This document shows, in pieces, positions 36,342 through 43,966 of a stretch of DNA of 64,000 nt (positions are counted from its first letter, which is position 1; each line of letters opens with the position of its first letter). The notes under the pieces are model-generated. The model did no database searches and was not told where the DNA came from. It saw only the letters and a program-made list of their open reading frames with translations. The DNA lies in contig NZ_CP186694.1 in NCBI RefSeq assembly GCF_049532965.1, positions 3,472,001 through 3,536,000 on the forward strand, written 5' to 3'. The position numbers and the translations under genes were made by a program. Origin of the DNA: Roseateles sp049532965 (lineage in GTDB: Bacteria; Pseudomonadota; Gammaproteobacteria; Burkholderiales; Burkholderiaceae_C).

Positions 36342-36805
36342 GGCGCATCCTTCGGCCAAGCTCCCTGTGGGAACGGATGGTCATCAGAGGCGACCAAGCT
36401 TGCTCGCTGACGCGAAGATCGGACTACCGAGGGGCGCGAATGTCAGTACCGGCCATTGAAGCACGGATCAGCTGGTCGCGCGATTTATCTTTTGCGGCCG
36501 GAGAAGCGAGAGCTCAAGGCAAGCCAGGCGGGTGAACTGCGGATCTCGCGCGAGGCATTGCTCGCGCAACGAACGGCTCAGTTGGCTCGGAGCATTGCGG
36601 CGAGCACCGAGCGTGGCGCGCATTGATGTGGACCTCTGCGGTCAACCGATCGTGAGCACGCGCAGTATGTCCGGATACCAGCTGCAGTTCAGCCCGAGCG
36701 TCTCGGGTGGCGCCGCGGCATGGAAGCAAGGAAGGGATGGAGAGGCTCGACCAGCCTGTGAGGTGCTGAGCCGGACAACGGCAAGCAGCAGTGGATCAAC
36801 GGACT
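36342..36805. other. 464-base stretch without a confident gene
   Basis: Several weak open frames overlap here. One plus-strand frame, starting at a TTG near 36458 and ending near 36627, gives a ~56-residue Arg/Ala-rich peptide ('YLLRPEKRELKASQAGEL'). A 95-codon plus frame covers 36532-36819. Neither has a ribosome site or a recognisable fold, so none is called. Confidence 0.3.
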
Positions 36806-37000
36806 TCATCGCGGACTGAAGAGGCCGGCGGCTGATGCCGGCCCGCCTTCTCCGTTCTCCGGAGCCTCGTACGGGCGGCCAGCTTGACCAGGTACATCTC
36901 GGCGTCCTTCCTCAAGAAGCTTCCCAAGCATGCGCTCCGCCTCCTCGATATCGCGCGTGACCTGCGCAAGCCGAAGAAGTGACGCTGCTTCAGTGGTCAT
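36806..37000 (-). CDS. Hypothetical 64-aa protein overlapping an upstream RMF-like gene
   Basis: ATG 37000 has a strong GAGGAGAGAAGG ribosome site immediately upstream. The 64-residue product begins with an amphipathic helix (MTTEAASLLRLAQVTRDIEE) and ends in a Gly/Pro-rich tail. Its first 11 bases overlap the end of the preceding minus-strand ORF, consistent with coupled translation. No family is recognised. Confidence 0.55.
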   Translation of the reverse strand: MTTEAASLLRLAQVTRDIEEAERMLGKLLEEGRRDVPGQAGRPYEAPENGEGGPASAAGLFSPR

Positions 37001-37286
37001 CCTTCTCTCCTCGCTGGGAAGGACGCGTGTTCGCATGGTCGTCAGTGCGGGACTGCACATCGTGGCCCTCTTGCCAAGCGTCTTTTCGCCTCTGCCAAAC
37101 GTCCGGGCACTCGCCCGTCGTCGAAGGGCGATTAGGCTGTTCGTCCATGGGATTAACACCACACTCCTCGCCGCGCGCGGCGGCTTTTGCCCCTTGACGC
37201 TGAAGTTCGGCGCGCTCGGCAGTTGGCAGGCCGCCCTTCTGGTTCGGGAGGGCGGAGTCTTGCCCGGATGTGGACCTGCGCTTCAT
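36990..37286 (-). CDS. Small protein resembling ribosome modulation factor-type proteins
   Basis: 98 residues if started at ATG 37286; a TTG at 37343 would add 19 residues. The middle segment pattern 'QRQGAKAAARGEECGVNP' followed about 20 residues later by 'DVWQRRKDAWQEGHDV' resembles the Gly-spaced helix, NP turn and W..G..A helix of RMF-type proteins. RMF proteins dimerise 70S ribosomes in stationary phase. The length and charged C-terminal tail (RTDDHANTRPSQRGEKDDH) are atypical, so the assignment is tentative. It overlaps the next gene by 11 bases. Confidence 0.45.
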   Translation of the reverse strand: MKRRSTSGQDSALPNQKGGLPTAERAELQRQGAKAAARGEECGVNPMDEQPNRPSTTGECPDVWQRRKDAWQEGHDVQSRTDDHANTRPSQRGEKDDH

Positions 37287-37499
37287 CTGCGACCCCAGGT
37301 TGTTGTAGAGCCATACCTTGTAGTGGGGCAAGCCACGATCCAAGCCCAGGCCCGGAGCAGAAACATATTCCCGCTCGCGCGCTATTCATGCTTGAATGCC
37401 GAGCACTGACATGCGCGCATCGTCGCGTCGGCCAGCTCGTGTGGCCGCCAACGATGACGACCAGGTCGCTCCGCCCGGGAGCTCTATGGAAAGCGCGAC

Positions 37500-37733
37500 A
37501 TGTTCGTCAAAACCGGACTGGCTCACATTGGCGAGTTGCAGATCTCGTCCTTCGACGTCGTTTACGTCTGTCCGTGCCACTCCGAACTGGGAACGCTGAT
37601 CTTCCGGCGGCGTCACGCCCCACCCAGGCGAGCACTCTTCATTGACCTGCCTGCGAATCCGAGGAGCGGAACGATCGAGCGGATCCGTGATGTGCTTGAC
37701 CCGCTACGGCATTCCGACGATTGGCTGGCGTGA
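37500..37733 (+). CDS. Hypothetical 77-aa protein, paralogue of the gene at 36108
   Basis: It begins MFVKTGLAHIGEL and shares the 'SELGTLIFRRRH.PPRRALFI' block and the 'IERIR..LDP' tail with the minus-strand copy 1.2 kb away. A weak GGAAAG ribosome site precedes the ATG. It is followed on the same strand by two further small paralogous genes. The function is unknown. Confidence 0.65.
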   Translation: MFVKTGLAHIGELQISSFDVVYVCPCHSELGTLIFRRRHAPPRRALFIDLPANPRSGTIERIRDVLDPLRHSDDWLA

Positions 37734-37830
37734 TGGGGACCGCTCGGCGCTCGTACCCTAGGAGAAGCCTGCCGCCCCGTAGCCGCAAGGACAGCAGCGC
37801 CCCAACCGTCGCCGCGCCGCCGAGGTTGCC

Positions 37831-38079
37831 ATGAGGAAGTCGCAGACGAGCACACTCACGACCGTCGACTTCAAGCACGCCATGCCATTCAGCGGCCGTG
37901 GCATCAAGGTCTGTGCGGACTTTGATGTGCGCGGAGATGTCCTGAGCTGGAGCGCCACCTTCTACATCGCACCTCAGTTCTTCGAGATGACTGGATGCGT
38001 ACGAAGAGTTCAAGGCGAGGCCGACTCCCGGACTGTTGTGCTATCGATCGGTCAGGCGATGAACGCAAGGTTCGGCTGA
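37831..38079 (+). CDS. Hypothetical 82-aa protein, first of a tandem paralogous pair
   Basis: 82 residues. The core 'TVDFKHAMPFSGRGIKVCADFDVRGDVLSWSATF' aligns in order with the next gene's 'SVDFRHECRVSA...KACVDFSTSGTLLVWIAT'. Both then run into 'F.M.G' or 'FELEG' and a C-terminal helix of small residues. The alternating strand pattern suggests a compact beta-alpha fold. The ribosome site is weak (GAGG). No known family is recognised. Confidence 0.6.
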   Translation: MRKSQTSTLTTVDFKHAMPFSGRGIKVCADFDVRGDVLSWSATFYIAPQFFEMTGCVRRVQGEADSRTVVLSIGQAMNARFG

Positions 38080-38187
38080 TCCCGGCAGGCCGCACAACGC
38101 AAGCCTCGCTATCACCTGCGACGTGGTGCGATGCGACGCAGTAATGCGGAGCGATCCGCGTGTGAGATCACAGCCAAGGAGCAGCAG

Positions 38188-38436
38188 ATGCGACTCTTCA
38201 AGTCCGTGGATTTCCGGCACGAGTGCCGCGTGAGCGCGTCGGCTGCAGGGGTGGCCAAGGCGTGCGTGGACTTCAGCACAAGCGGAACTCTGCTCGTTTG
38301 GATCGCAACGGTCAGTCGCTCCGAGAAGGTCTTCGAATTGGAGGGCTCCACCCACCGTGCGGACGACGAGTCCGATCGTGAGGCCGTGATACGGGCGGTC
38401 TCGATGGCAATCGATGCGGCAATCGCAGCCACTTGA
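38188..38436 (+). CDS. Hypothetical 82-aa protein, second of a tandem paralogous pair
   Basis: ATG 38188 is chosen over an upstream in-frame ATG (38131) because a perfect AAGGAG lies seven bases before it. At this start the protein is 82 residues, exactly the length of its upstream paralogue, which supports the choice. The product ends in a small-residue helix (AVIRAVSMAIDAAIAAT). The function is unknown. Confidence 0.65.
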   Translation: MRLFKSVDFRHECRVSASAAGVAKACVDFSTSGTLLVWIATVSRSEKVFELEGSTHRADDESDREAVIRAVSMAIDAAIAAT

Positions 38437-38604
38437 AAAGAGTTCGGCGTTTCCCTTCTCCGTTGCCTACGCTGCTCAAGCCGGTGTCGATAGAGGCCTC
38501 GGAGGAGCTGTTGGCGTTCGACGCTTGAGACCACCCCTCCTTACACGATTGCCGAACTGCTGGAGGTTGTGTGAGCGATTGGCGCGCGGCCCCTGGTATC
38601 CCGA

Positions 38605-40509
38605 CTAACTCCGGCGCTGCGAGGGCGAGATCCAGGGAAACATGTGCGCGATGCGGCCATCCTCGTCGAGCCGGAACGATGTCGCATGCGACACCGCGGC
38701 GAGTGGTGGCCCGGAATGCATCAGACGCAGGCCATGGCCGACCTGGCGTCCGTGGGCAACGATGCACTCCACGTCGACGGGCCTGTCCCCTTCGCCCGGC
38801 TCGGGTCGAAGCACGTCGGCCACCGCGACGAGAAAATCCAGACGGCTCGCGTACGTGGTGGCACGGGTCCGCTGTGGGTCGAGCCGCCCCTGCAACGCCT
38901 CGTCGGACAGCTCGAGATGCCGCTCGAGAGTGCGCTTCAGCGCCTCGGGGCTAAACGCCTGGCCCAGCGCCGGAAGGACGTTGTTCCAGACCTCGTCTTG
39001 TCGGCCCTTCTGGGCTCGGGCCGCGAGGAGCCGGGCCTCGGCGTTCTCGGCGCTCCACCGCTGGTGGGCGCCGTGCTCGTCGGCCCTTTCCTCACGGGCC
39101 TGCTCCAGCCGGGCGCGCGCCTGCGCCAGCAGTTCCGCGCGCGCCGTGTGCTCCGACAGCGCTCGCGCGTAGCTGTCGGCCTGTCCGGCCATGGAGGTCA
39201 CCACGCGCTCGCGCTCCGCAAGCAAAAGAGCCCGCCGGTCCTCGACCCGGGAACCTGGATCCGCGGCCGGGACGGAGGCCCCTTGTCTGAGCTGCGCGTT
39301 GATGGCGTCAAGCGACTGACGCTGGGACCGGGCTCGTGTCTCCCACGCCGCCTGCAGTTCGGCCAGATCTTCGGGAGACTCGGCCGGCGGCTTCAGCAGT
39401 TGGAGGAATTCCTGCGCCTTGTGCTCAAGCGCGCGATCAACCACCAGGCGGTTCTCCGGGATGGTCAACAAGGCGGCGAAGGCGCTGCCGGTCTGGCCGC
39501 CCGCGCTCAGCAGAACGGCGCCTTGCAGGACGCGCCAGGCCGGCGATCGGGCCCCCACCGACCAGAAGGAGGAACCTCGCGCGGCGTCCGCCTTCATGGT
39601 GAGCCACCTTGCCGCCCCGAACGCGACCGCATCCCGCGCCTGCACGTCGCCGGACAACGCTTCCATCAGACGCTCGAAATCACCGCGGCCAGCACCGCCT
39701 GTCTCGTTGCGGGTGGCGCCCGCTGGCGCCTGGGAGGCGCTGCCGGCGTCGCGCGCATGGGCGAAGAACCGCTTCATCCGGGCGAGGGCCTCCCGGTCAG
39801 TGGCGCCGCCGCGCCGGCCCGAGCTGGCTCGAGGCACCCCCGCAAGGAGCCAGGACTGCGCGACCGCTTCCTTCCTGCTGCAGCGGTACTCCGCGCGTAT
39901 CGCCGCGTCCTCGCGCGCCTTCGGCAGGCGTTCACCAATGGCCCTGGCTTGCGCCTTGCAATCGCGGATGTCCTTCTCCAGTTCGCCCCGCCTGCGACGC
40001 AAGGCCGAGAGGTCGACAGGTGCGCGTTCCGGCACGGTCGCAGGCAGGCTCGGTGGTGCGGACTCGATCTTCTGAAGGGCGGTCTCGATGGAGCGGATCT
40101 GCGACTCGAGCGCCTCCACGCCTCGAGTCTGGGCAACCAGCGCCCGGCGCGAGACCTGCACGTCAGTCGACAGACGAAGGATCTCCTTCTGGATCTGGGT
40201 CAACTCGGACGGGGTGGGAACTGCGGCGGCCATCCGCGACGACGGCCTCGCGGCCTCGGCCGCCTCGGCCTGCAGTTCCCGCAGCTTGCCGACAGCCTCT
40301 TGGATGCTGTTGATCAAGAGATCTCGGGCCCCACTGCGGACGGCGCTCGGCGCGCCGATGCCCGTTTGCCTGCGGGGGGCCAGGCCTTCCAGGCCAGGGA
40401 TCTCCTGGTACGCCGCCGTCGACGCGCCGCCAATGCTCCTGGCCGGCGGCGCCTCGCCCGCGTCGCCCGACACGGGAATCGAAGTTGCAACGGCGTTGAT
40501 ACGGAACAT
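38605..40509 (-). CDS. Large coiled-coil protein with PIP-box promoter; candidate type III effector
   Basis: 634 residues from ATG 40509; a GTG at 40551 is in frame but lies close to the predicted transcript start. The N-terminal ~60 residues are Ser/Gly/Pro-rich and uncharged (MFRINAVATSIPVSGDAGEA), a common look for type III secretion signals. Residues ~60-190 and ~390-520 are Glu/Arg/Ala/Gln-rich heptad-like helices. No enzyme motif is recognised. A PIP-type box lies 78 bp upstream on the same strand. It is divergent from the YopJ-family gene, separated by an IS256 remnant. Effector status rests on the promoter, the neighbourhood and the N-terminus, not on homology. Confidence 0.7.
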   Translation of the reverse strand: MFRINAVATSIPVSGDAGEAPPARSIGGASTAAYQEIPGLEGLAPRRQTGIGAPSAVRSGARDLLINSIQEAVGKLRELQAEAAEAARPSSRMAAAVPTPSELTQIQKEILRLSTDVQVSRRALVAQTRGVEALESQIRSIETALQKIESAPPSLPATVPERAPVDLSALRRRRGELEKDIRDCKAQARAIGERLPKAREDAAIRAEYRCSRKEAVAQSWLLAGVPRASSGRRGGATDREALARMKRFFAHARDAGSASQAPAGATRNETGGAGRGDFERLMEALSGDVQARDAVAFGAARWLTMKADAARGSSFWSVGARSPAWRVLQGAVLLSAGGQTGSAFAALLTIPENRLVVDRALEHKAQEFLQLLKPPAESPEDLAELQAAWETRARSQRQSLDAINAQLRQGASVPAADPGSRVEDRRALLLAERERVVTSMAGQADSYARALSEHTARAELLAQARARLEQAREERADEHGAHQRWSAENAEARLLAARAQKGRQDEVWNNVLPALGQAFSPEALKRTLERHLELSDEALQGRLDPQRTRATTYASRLDFLVAVADVLRPEPGEGDRPVDVECIVAHGRQVGHGLRLMHSGPPLAAVSHATSFRLDEDGRIAHMFPWISPSQRRS

Positions 40510-40586
40510 GGCGGAAAGAAGCTCGCTTCGGCGGATTGCCGAGTCGATCACTGTCCATATCAGGCGCCTGCCGTGGTCCGAGCGGC

Positions 40587-40611
40587 ACGAAGGTCTTCCT
40601 TGCTACGCGAA
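40587..40611 (-). promoter_or_regulatory. PIP box (plant-inducible promoter / hrpII-type) of the coiled-coil gene
   Basis: On the minus strand: TTCGC, 15 bases, TTCGT. This is an exact match to TTCGB-N15-TTCGB, the binding site of HrpX/HrpB-type AraC activators of type III secretion regulons. An AT-rich TGATATGG follows about 24 bases downstream where a -10 element is expected. The site ends 77 bases before ATG 40509. Confidence 0.6.
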
Positions 40612-40660
40612 GAGCTTTCATGACGGTTCGCGTGCCGGTAACGGGATCTCGCGGCCCCAG

Positions 40661-40991
40661 CATCTCGATCTCGGGGGACGTCGATGCGCAGCGGACCGTC
40701 CTCGGTCAGGATCGTCTTTCCGGTCTTGCCGTTGCGCAGATTCTTCGTCGTCTCGGGCTTGTCGGCGCCGCTCGGGTAGCCCAGGTGAAATCCCAGCGCG
40801 ACGCCCGGCGCTCTCTCGATCAAGGCCTTCTTGAACGCCATCGAAGCCGCGTTCACTTCCTCGCCGGTCACCGGCTGGCCCTTCACGATCTGATCGATCG
40901 ACTCATCGGGGATCTTGGGTGACGCGGCAGACTTGGCCGCTATCGCGGCGTTCCTCTGCTTGGTCTTGCTCACAGGTTTGTCGATTGGCAT
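40661..40991 (-). pseudogene. IS256-family transposase, 5' remnant
   Basis: From MPIDKPVSKTK (ATG 40991) the frame matches the N-terminus of IS256-family transposases: 'SIDQIVKGQPVTGEEVNAASMAFKKALIERA', 'GFHLGYPSGADKPE', 'RNGKTGKTILTEDGPLRIDVPRDRD' in outline. Homology stops abruptly after PRDRD (near 40661), where a full element would continue for ~300 more codons with the DDE domain. The remaining frame to 40560 is unrelated and holds the PIP box. It marks past transposition between the two effector candidates. Confidence 0.8.
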
Positions 40992-41083
40992 GAATGCCCC
41001 CATCGCTCCTCCCAAGGAATGACTCCAGACCAACTCACGCGGGTTCGCGTGCTGGCAGGGTCGCCTCGTTCGCTGCCCCCACG

Positions 41084-41108
41084 TTCGCGCCGATTGCCTT
41101 TGCTTCGC
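41084..41108 (+). promoter_or_regulatory. PIP box upstream of the YopJ-family gene
   Basis: TTCGC (41084-41088), 15 bases, TTCGC (41104-41108): a perfect PIP box. A YANNNT-type -10 (CAACAT, 41134-41139) follows 25 bases downstream, slightly closer than the usual ~30. The ATG of the effector gene is 100 bases from the box end. Confidence 0.7.
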
Positions 41109-41207
41109 GACCTCGCCTCGCCTTCATGCCATACAACATTCCAATGGGACGGAACACACGGGCAATGCAAGCACGCCCGCATTGAAAAAGCGATCAGGGA
41201 GTTGAAG

Positions 41208-42659
41208 ATGTGGAATCGGATACACCATCAAGCCTGGGCGCAAGGCACGCCGTCGGGTGGGCAGCCCTCGGCGCATGACGATGCAGCACGACAGCCGTCA
41301 ATGCCCCGCATGGACCTGTCGCACGCCGGCCCGCCCGAACTTCAGGAGCTCACGCGCCGCCCGACCGGTTGGCAGGTTCCCGCCGCCGATATGCCACCTC
41401 GAGCATATGGGCCCGGCGCGGGCGCGCCTCATCCCGCAATCCGAGACGGTGCGGCGCAGGCTGCTGCACTGCAGAACGCGCCGCTGGGCTCCCCCGGGAC
41501 TCGATGGGATCATCACCTGCTTTGGCAGTCCCTGGGCGGACCAGGGGCCGAGCCGTCGCCGTGGAACCCTTACCTTCCTCACGATCCATTCGCGGTTCAT
41601 GTGCCCGTTGCAGCCGCCGATCCCGTCGGTCTCGTGCACCCGCCCGCTTCCCACGCCGAGCCTGCGCATGCTCAGCAAGCTCGGCACCAACTGGGCAACA
41701 TCGTGCACACGGCACTGGCCCAGTTGAACGACCTGCTTAAAGCCAATGTCGATCCCGAACTCGCAGGTTTTCCGATCAAGGCGTGGGACCGACATCTCAT
41801 GCCTCTGTTGGTTGCTTCCGAGAACTGGCGGCGACCGCAACTGAACCTCGTCGCGCTCCATACCGAGTTGGCCGAGGATCCCGACGAGGGGGCGACAGCT
41901 GCTGCAGGGTCGAGCAATGTCCGTCAGTTCATCGAGGCCGCGCCATTCGGCCGCTATCGCGCCCTCGTGGACGACGGACAGCACATCCGTGCGGCGGACA
42001 TCCACAAGAGCGAGTACGGCGTCAGCGTCGTCGCCATTGATCCAGCGCAGCCCTCGAACGCGAATGCGGACAATGAACGCGAGGAGATCGCGGACCTCTT
42101 CAAGGAGAATTTTGGCGAGGGCGCCAAGCTCGCATTCATTCCTTTGGACGTGCAGAAGTCCGGCTTCGGGTGCCGCGTGTTCTCGATGTCCCTCGCCTTG
42201 AAGATGCACGCGCGGGAAGACGTGTTCACCGATTTCCATCACGCGCTGGCTGCCGATGACGTGTGGTCCAGGGTTCCGGATGCGACGCTCACAGATGGCG
42301 ACGCCTTCATCGTCCGGGATGCAGGGCACCTCGTCGACGCCAGCATGATGAAGCACAGCCAATCGCGAAGCTCCATCAAGAAGTACCTGGAAGACCATCC
42401 TGACCAGAAGCGCGTGCGGGTGAATGCGAAGAACGAGGAAACGCTCGTGGCCCGGGCCAAGAGGCACCTCGTCACTCGGAGGATCCCCGAAAGAACACTT
42501 CCGGGAGAGCCGAAGAAGACGAAGACGGTCAAGTTCAGCAACTCGATCGAGCTGAAGAGGATCGCCTTGTTGGAGCGATCGCTGCGGTACGTGGCCGAAG
42601 CACCGGCCGAAGAAGTCCACCGTCTTTCGGCGCTGGTTCCCCCGACCCATCCCGGCTAG
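41208..42659 (+). CDS. YopJ/AvrRxv-family (C55) acetyltransferase, probable type III effector
   Basis: 483 residues from ATG 41208 (AGGGAG eight bases upstream). The catalytic triad is readable: His259 in 'DDGQHIRAADI', Asp278 in 'VVAIDPAQPSN', and Cys322 in 'LDVQKSGFGCRVFSMSLAL'. The spacings of 19 and 44 residues equal those of YopJ (His109, Glu128, Cys172). The Asp variant occurs in plant-pathogen members such as PopP2. The family acetylates Ser/Thr/Lys of host kinases or WRKY-type proteins, activated by inositol hexakisphosphate. The first ~150 residues are Pro/His/Ala-rich and probably disordered, as in secreted effectors. A perfect PIP box precedes it and a YopT-like gene follows. Confidence 0.88.
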   Translation: MWNRIHHQAWAQGTPSGGQPSAHDDAARQPSMPRMDLSHAGPPELQELTRRPTGWQVPAADMPPRAYGPGAGAPHPAIRDGAAQAAALQNAPLGSPGTRWDHHLLWQSLGGPGAEPSPWNPYLPHDPFAVHVPVAAADPVGLVHPPASHAEPAHAQQARHQLGNIVHTALAQLNDLLKANVDPELAGFPIKAWDRHLMPLLVASENWRRPQLNLVALHTELAEDPDEGATAAAGSSNVRQFIEAAPFGRYRALVDDGQHIRAADIHKSEYGVSVVAIDPAQPSNANADNEREEIADLFKENFGEGAKLAFIPLDVQKSGFGCRVFSMSLALKMHAREDVFTDFHHALAADDVWSRVPDATLTDGDAFIVRDAGHLVDASMMKHSQSRSSIKKYLEDHPDQKRVRVNAKNEETLVARAKRHLVTRRIPERTLPGEPKKTKTVKFSNSIELKRIALLERSLRYVAEAPAEEVHRLSALVPPTHPG

Positions 42660-42756
42660 GGCTGAGCGGCCTTTCATGGCCTGACTTGGCCGGCGGCGAG
42701 AACCCGGCGTCGTCGACAAGACCATTCGATTCCATTTCATTGGGAGAACAACAACC

Positions 42757-43635
42757 ATGCTGAATCACATTCGCGGCGGCGTTCCCTGTGCGCGCCACCA
42801 TGGGCATGAACTCGCGCAGCCGGCTTCCGGCCCCAAGGCGGCAGTGGATCGCGAACTCGTATCCGGCACGCCCCCGGACGCTCCAGCCAGGCGCTTGCCG
42901 GCATCGCCGGCATCCGACCAGTTGCAGGCACCCCGCAGGTCTTTGCTGCCGGCACAACTGCCGACGAAGACGGGCGCCTGTGCAAGCAAGCCCAACACTG
43001 CAGAGGGAAGCCTCAGCAGTTCAAGCTCTGCGAGTTCCAGCATGGAATCTCCGGCCAGGCCCAGCACGTCCGTATTCGAGTACAGGACGGCGGAGCTCTC
43101 GCAAGCGAATGTGGAGGGCATCTGTGTCGGTCTTACGGCGGAATGGCTGCTGCGCCTGAACAGCGGCGCCTCCGATCGGGTGGCCGCATTGAGGCCCGGC
43201 TCCGAAAACCACTCCGCCGCCGCCACGCGGCAGCAGCAGTATCAAGAGCTCAAGGCTTCGCTGCGACGACAAGGAGCAGCATCTGCCGAGGCAGACCTTG
43301 AAGCGCAGAACGCCATGCTGCGGGCAGCCGGACTGACTCCATCCGGGAAAGAGAAGAAGTACCGATACGGCGAGCCGTCAAGCTTCTCACGCATGCTGGA
43401 CAAGATCTCCGTGGATGGGTCGACGCATCTGCTGAGCCTGTACTTCGCCGAAGGAACTGCCCACACAATCGGTACGTCGGCGTCGAGGGGCATGACGACG
43501 CTCTTCGACCCGAACTATGGTGAATTCACCGTTCGATCGAGTGAGCTGGATTCCCTGTTTCAAAGCCTGGGCAATCGCTACCGGAATCCCAATGGACAAC
43601 ATCTTTCCACCGTCACGACGCAAGCGATTTACTGA
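42757..43635 (+). CDS. YopT-like C58-family cysteine protease, candidate type III effector
   Basis: 292 residues, ATG with GGGAG upstream. The catalytic motifs are Cys123 in 'VEGICVGLTAEWLLRL', His236 in 'AEGTAHTIGTSASRG' and Asp251 in 'TTLFDPNYGEFTV'. The last matches the FDPNxGE motif of YopT very well. The N-terminal ~100 residues are Pro/Ala/Ser-rich with a poly-Ser run, consistent with a secretion signal. It lies 97 bases after the YopJ-family stop on the same strand and has no PIP box of its own, so co-transcription from the PIP promoter is plausible. It is a distant paralogue of the 17.6-kb gene. The host target is unknown. Confidence 0.85.
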   Translation: MLNHIRGGVPCARHHGHELAQPASGPKAAVDRELVSGTPPDAPARRLPASPASDQLQAPRRSLLPAQLPTKTGACASKPNTAEGSLSSSSSASSSMESPARPSTSVFEYRTAELSQANVEGICVGLTAEWLLRLNSGASDRVAALRPGSENHSAAATRQQQYQELKASLRRQGAASAEADLEAQNAMLRAAGLTPSGKEKKYRYGEPSSFSRMLDKISVDGSTHLLSLYFAEGTAHTIGTSASRGMTTLFDPNYGEFTVRSSELDSLFQSLGNRYRNPNGQHLSTVTTQAIY

Positions 43636-43944
43636 CGGTGCATGGCATCAAACGCCGGCCAGGTACCCTGGTTGTTCACGACGCAGGCGCGGCAGCAGCA
43701 GGGCAAAGTAGGCCCCAGACCTTCGTTCTGAACGAGCAAAGGAACGCCTTGGAATTCACTTCTCAGGACTCGTGTGTGCCCGTGCTCGGGGGACGCCTCA
43801 AGTCAAACTGCGTTTCCACACAGCGTCAGCCTGAAGCCGACCTCCGCGCTGCAGAAGCAGCGGACATTTCCCGCCTGTGATTCACCGCATCGAAGTTCAA
43901 TCCAATATTCCAAGGCGCTGTGTGATTCGCCGCAGCAAGCGGGC
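43636..43944. other. 309-base stretch between the C58 gene and the IS630 copy
   Basis: The left half shows no supported gene; a plus-strand frame at 43638-43880 has no ribosome site or protein-like pattern. The right part (43826-43944) contains the displaced 3' end of the ORF interrupted by the IS630 element and the left copy of a 24-bp repeat. Confidence 0.4.
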
Positions 43945-43948
43945 CTAG
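43925..43948 (+). repeat. 24-bp direct repeat, copy 1
   Basis: This sequence begins ATTCGCCGCAGCAAG, ends in CCTAG, and is identical to 48373-48396. It includes a small CCGC-agcaa-GCGG hairpin. The CTAG at its end is the insertion point of the IS630 element. Confidence 0.75.
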
Positions 43949-43966
43949 TGTGCTGTCGCAGAAATA
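43945..43966 (+). repeat. IS630 left terminal inverted repeat
   Basis: The 22 bp are the exact reverse complement of 45083-45104. Confidence 0.92.

Noticed and set aside
36412..36440. PIP box (two GCGAA) upstream of the 77-aa gene at 36108
   Set aside because: The spacing is 19 instead of 15 bases.
40560..41033. Intact 157-aa transposase gene
   Set aside because: Only the first ~110 residues match IS256 transposases. The DDE domain is absent, so it is called a remnant instead.
43638..43880. 80-codon plus-strand ORF after the second C58 gene
   Set aside because: It has no ribosome site and low-complexity, non-protein-like composition, and it overlaps the reconstructed minus-strand ORF.
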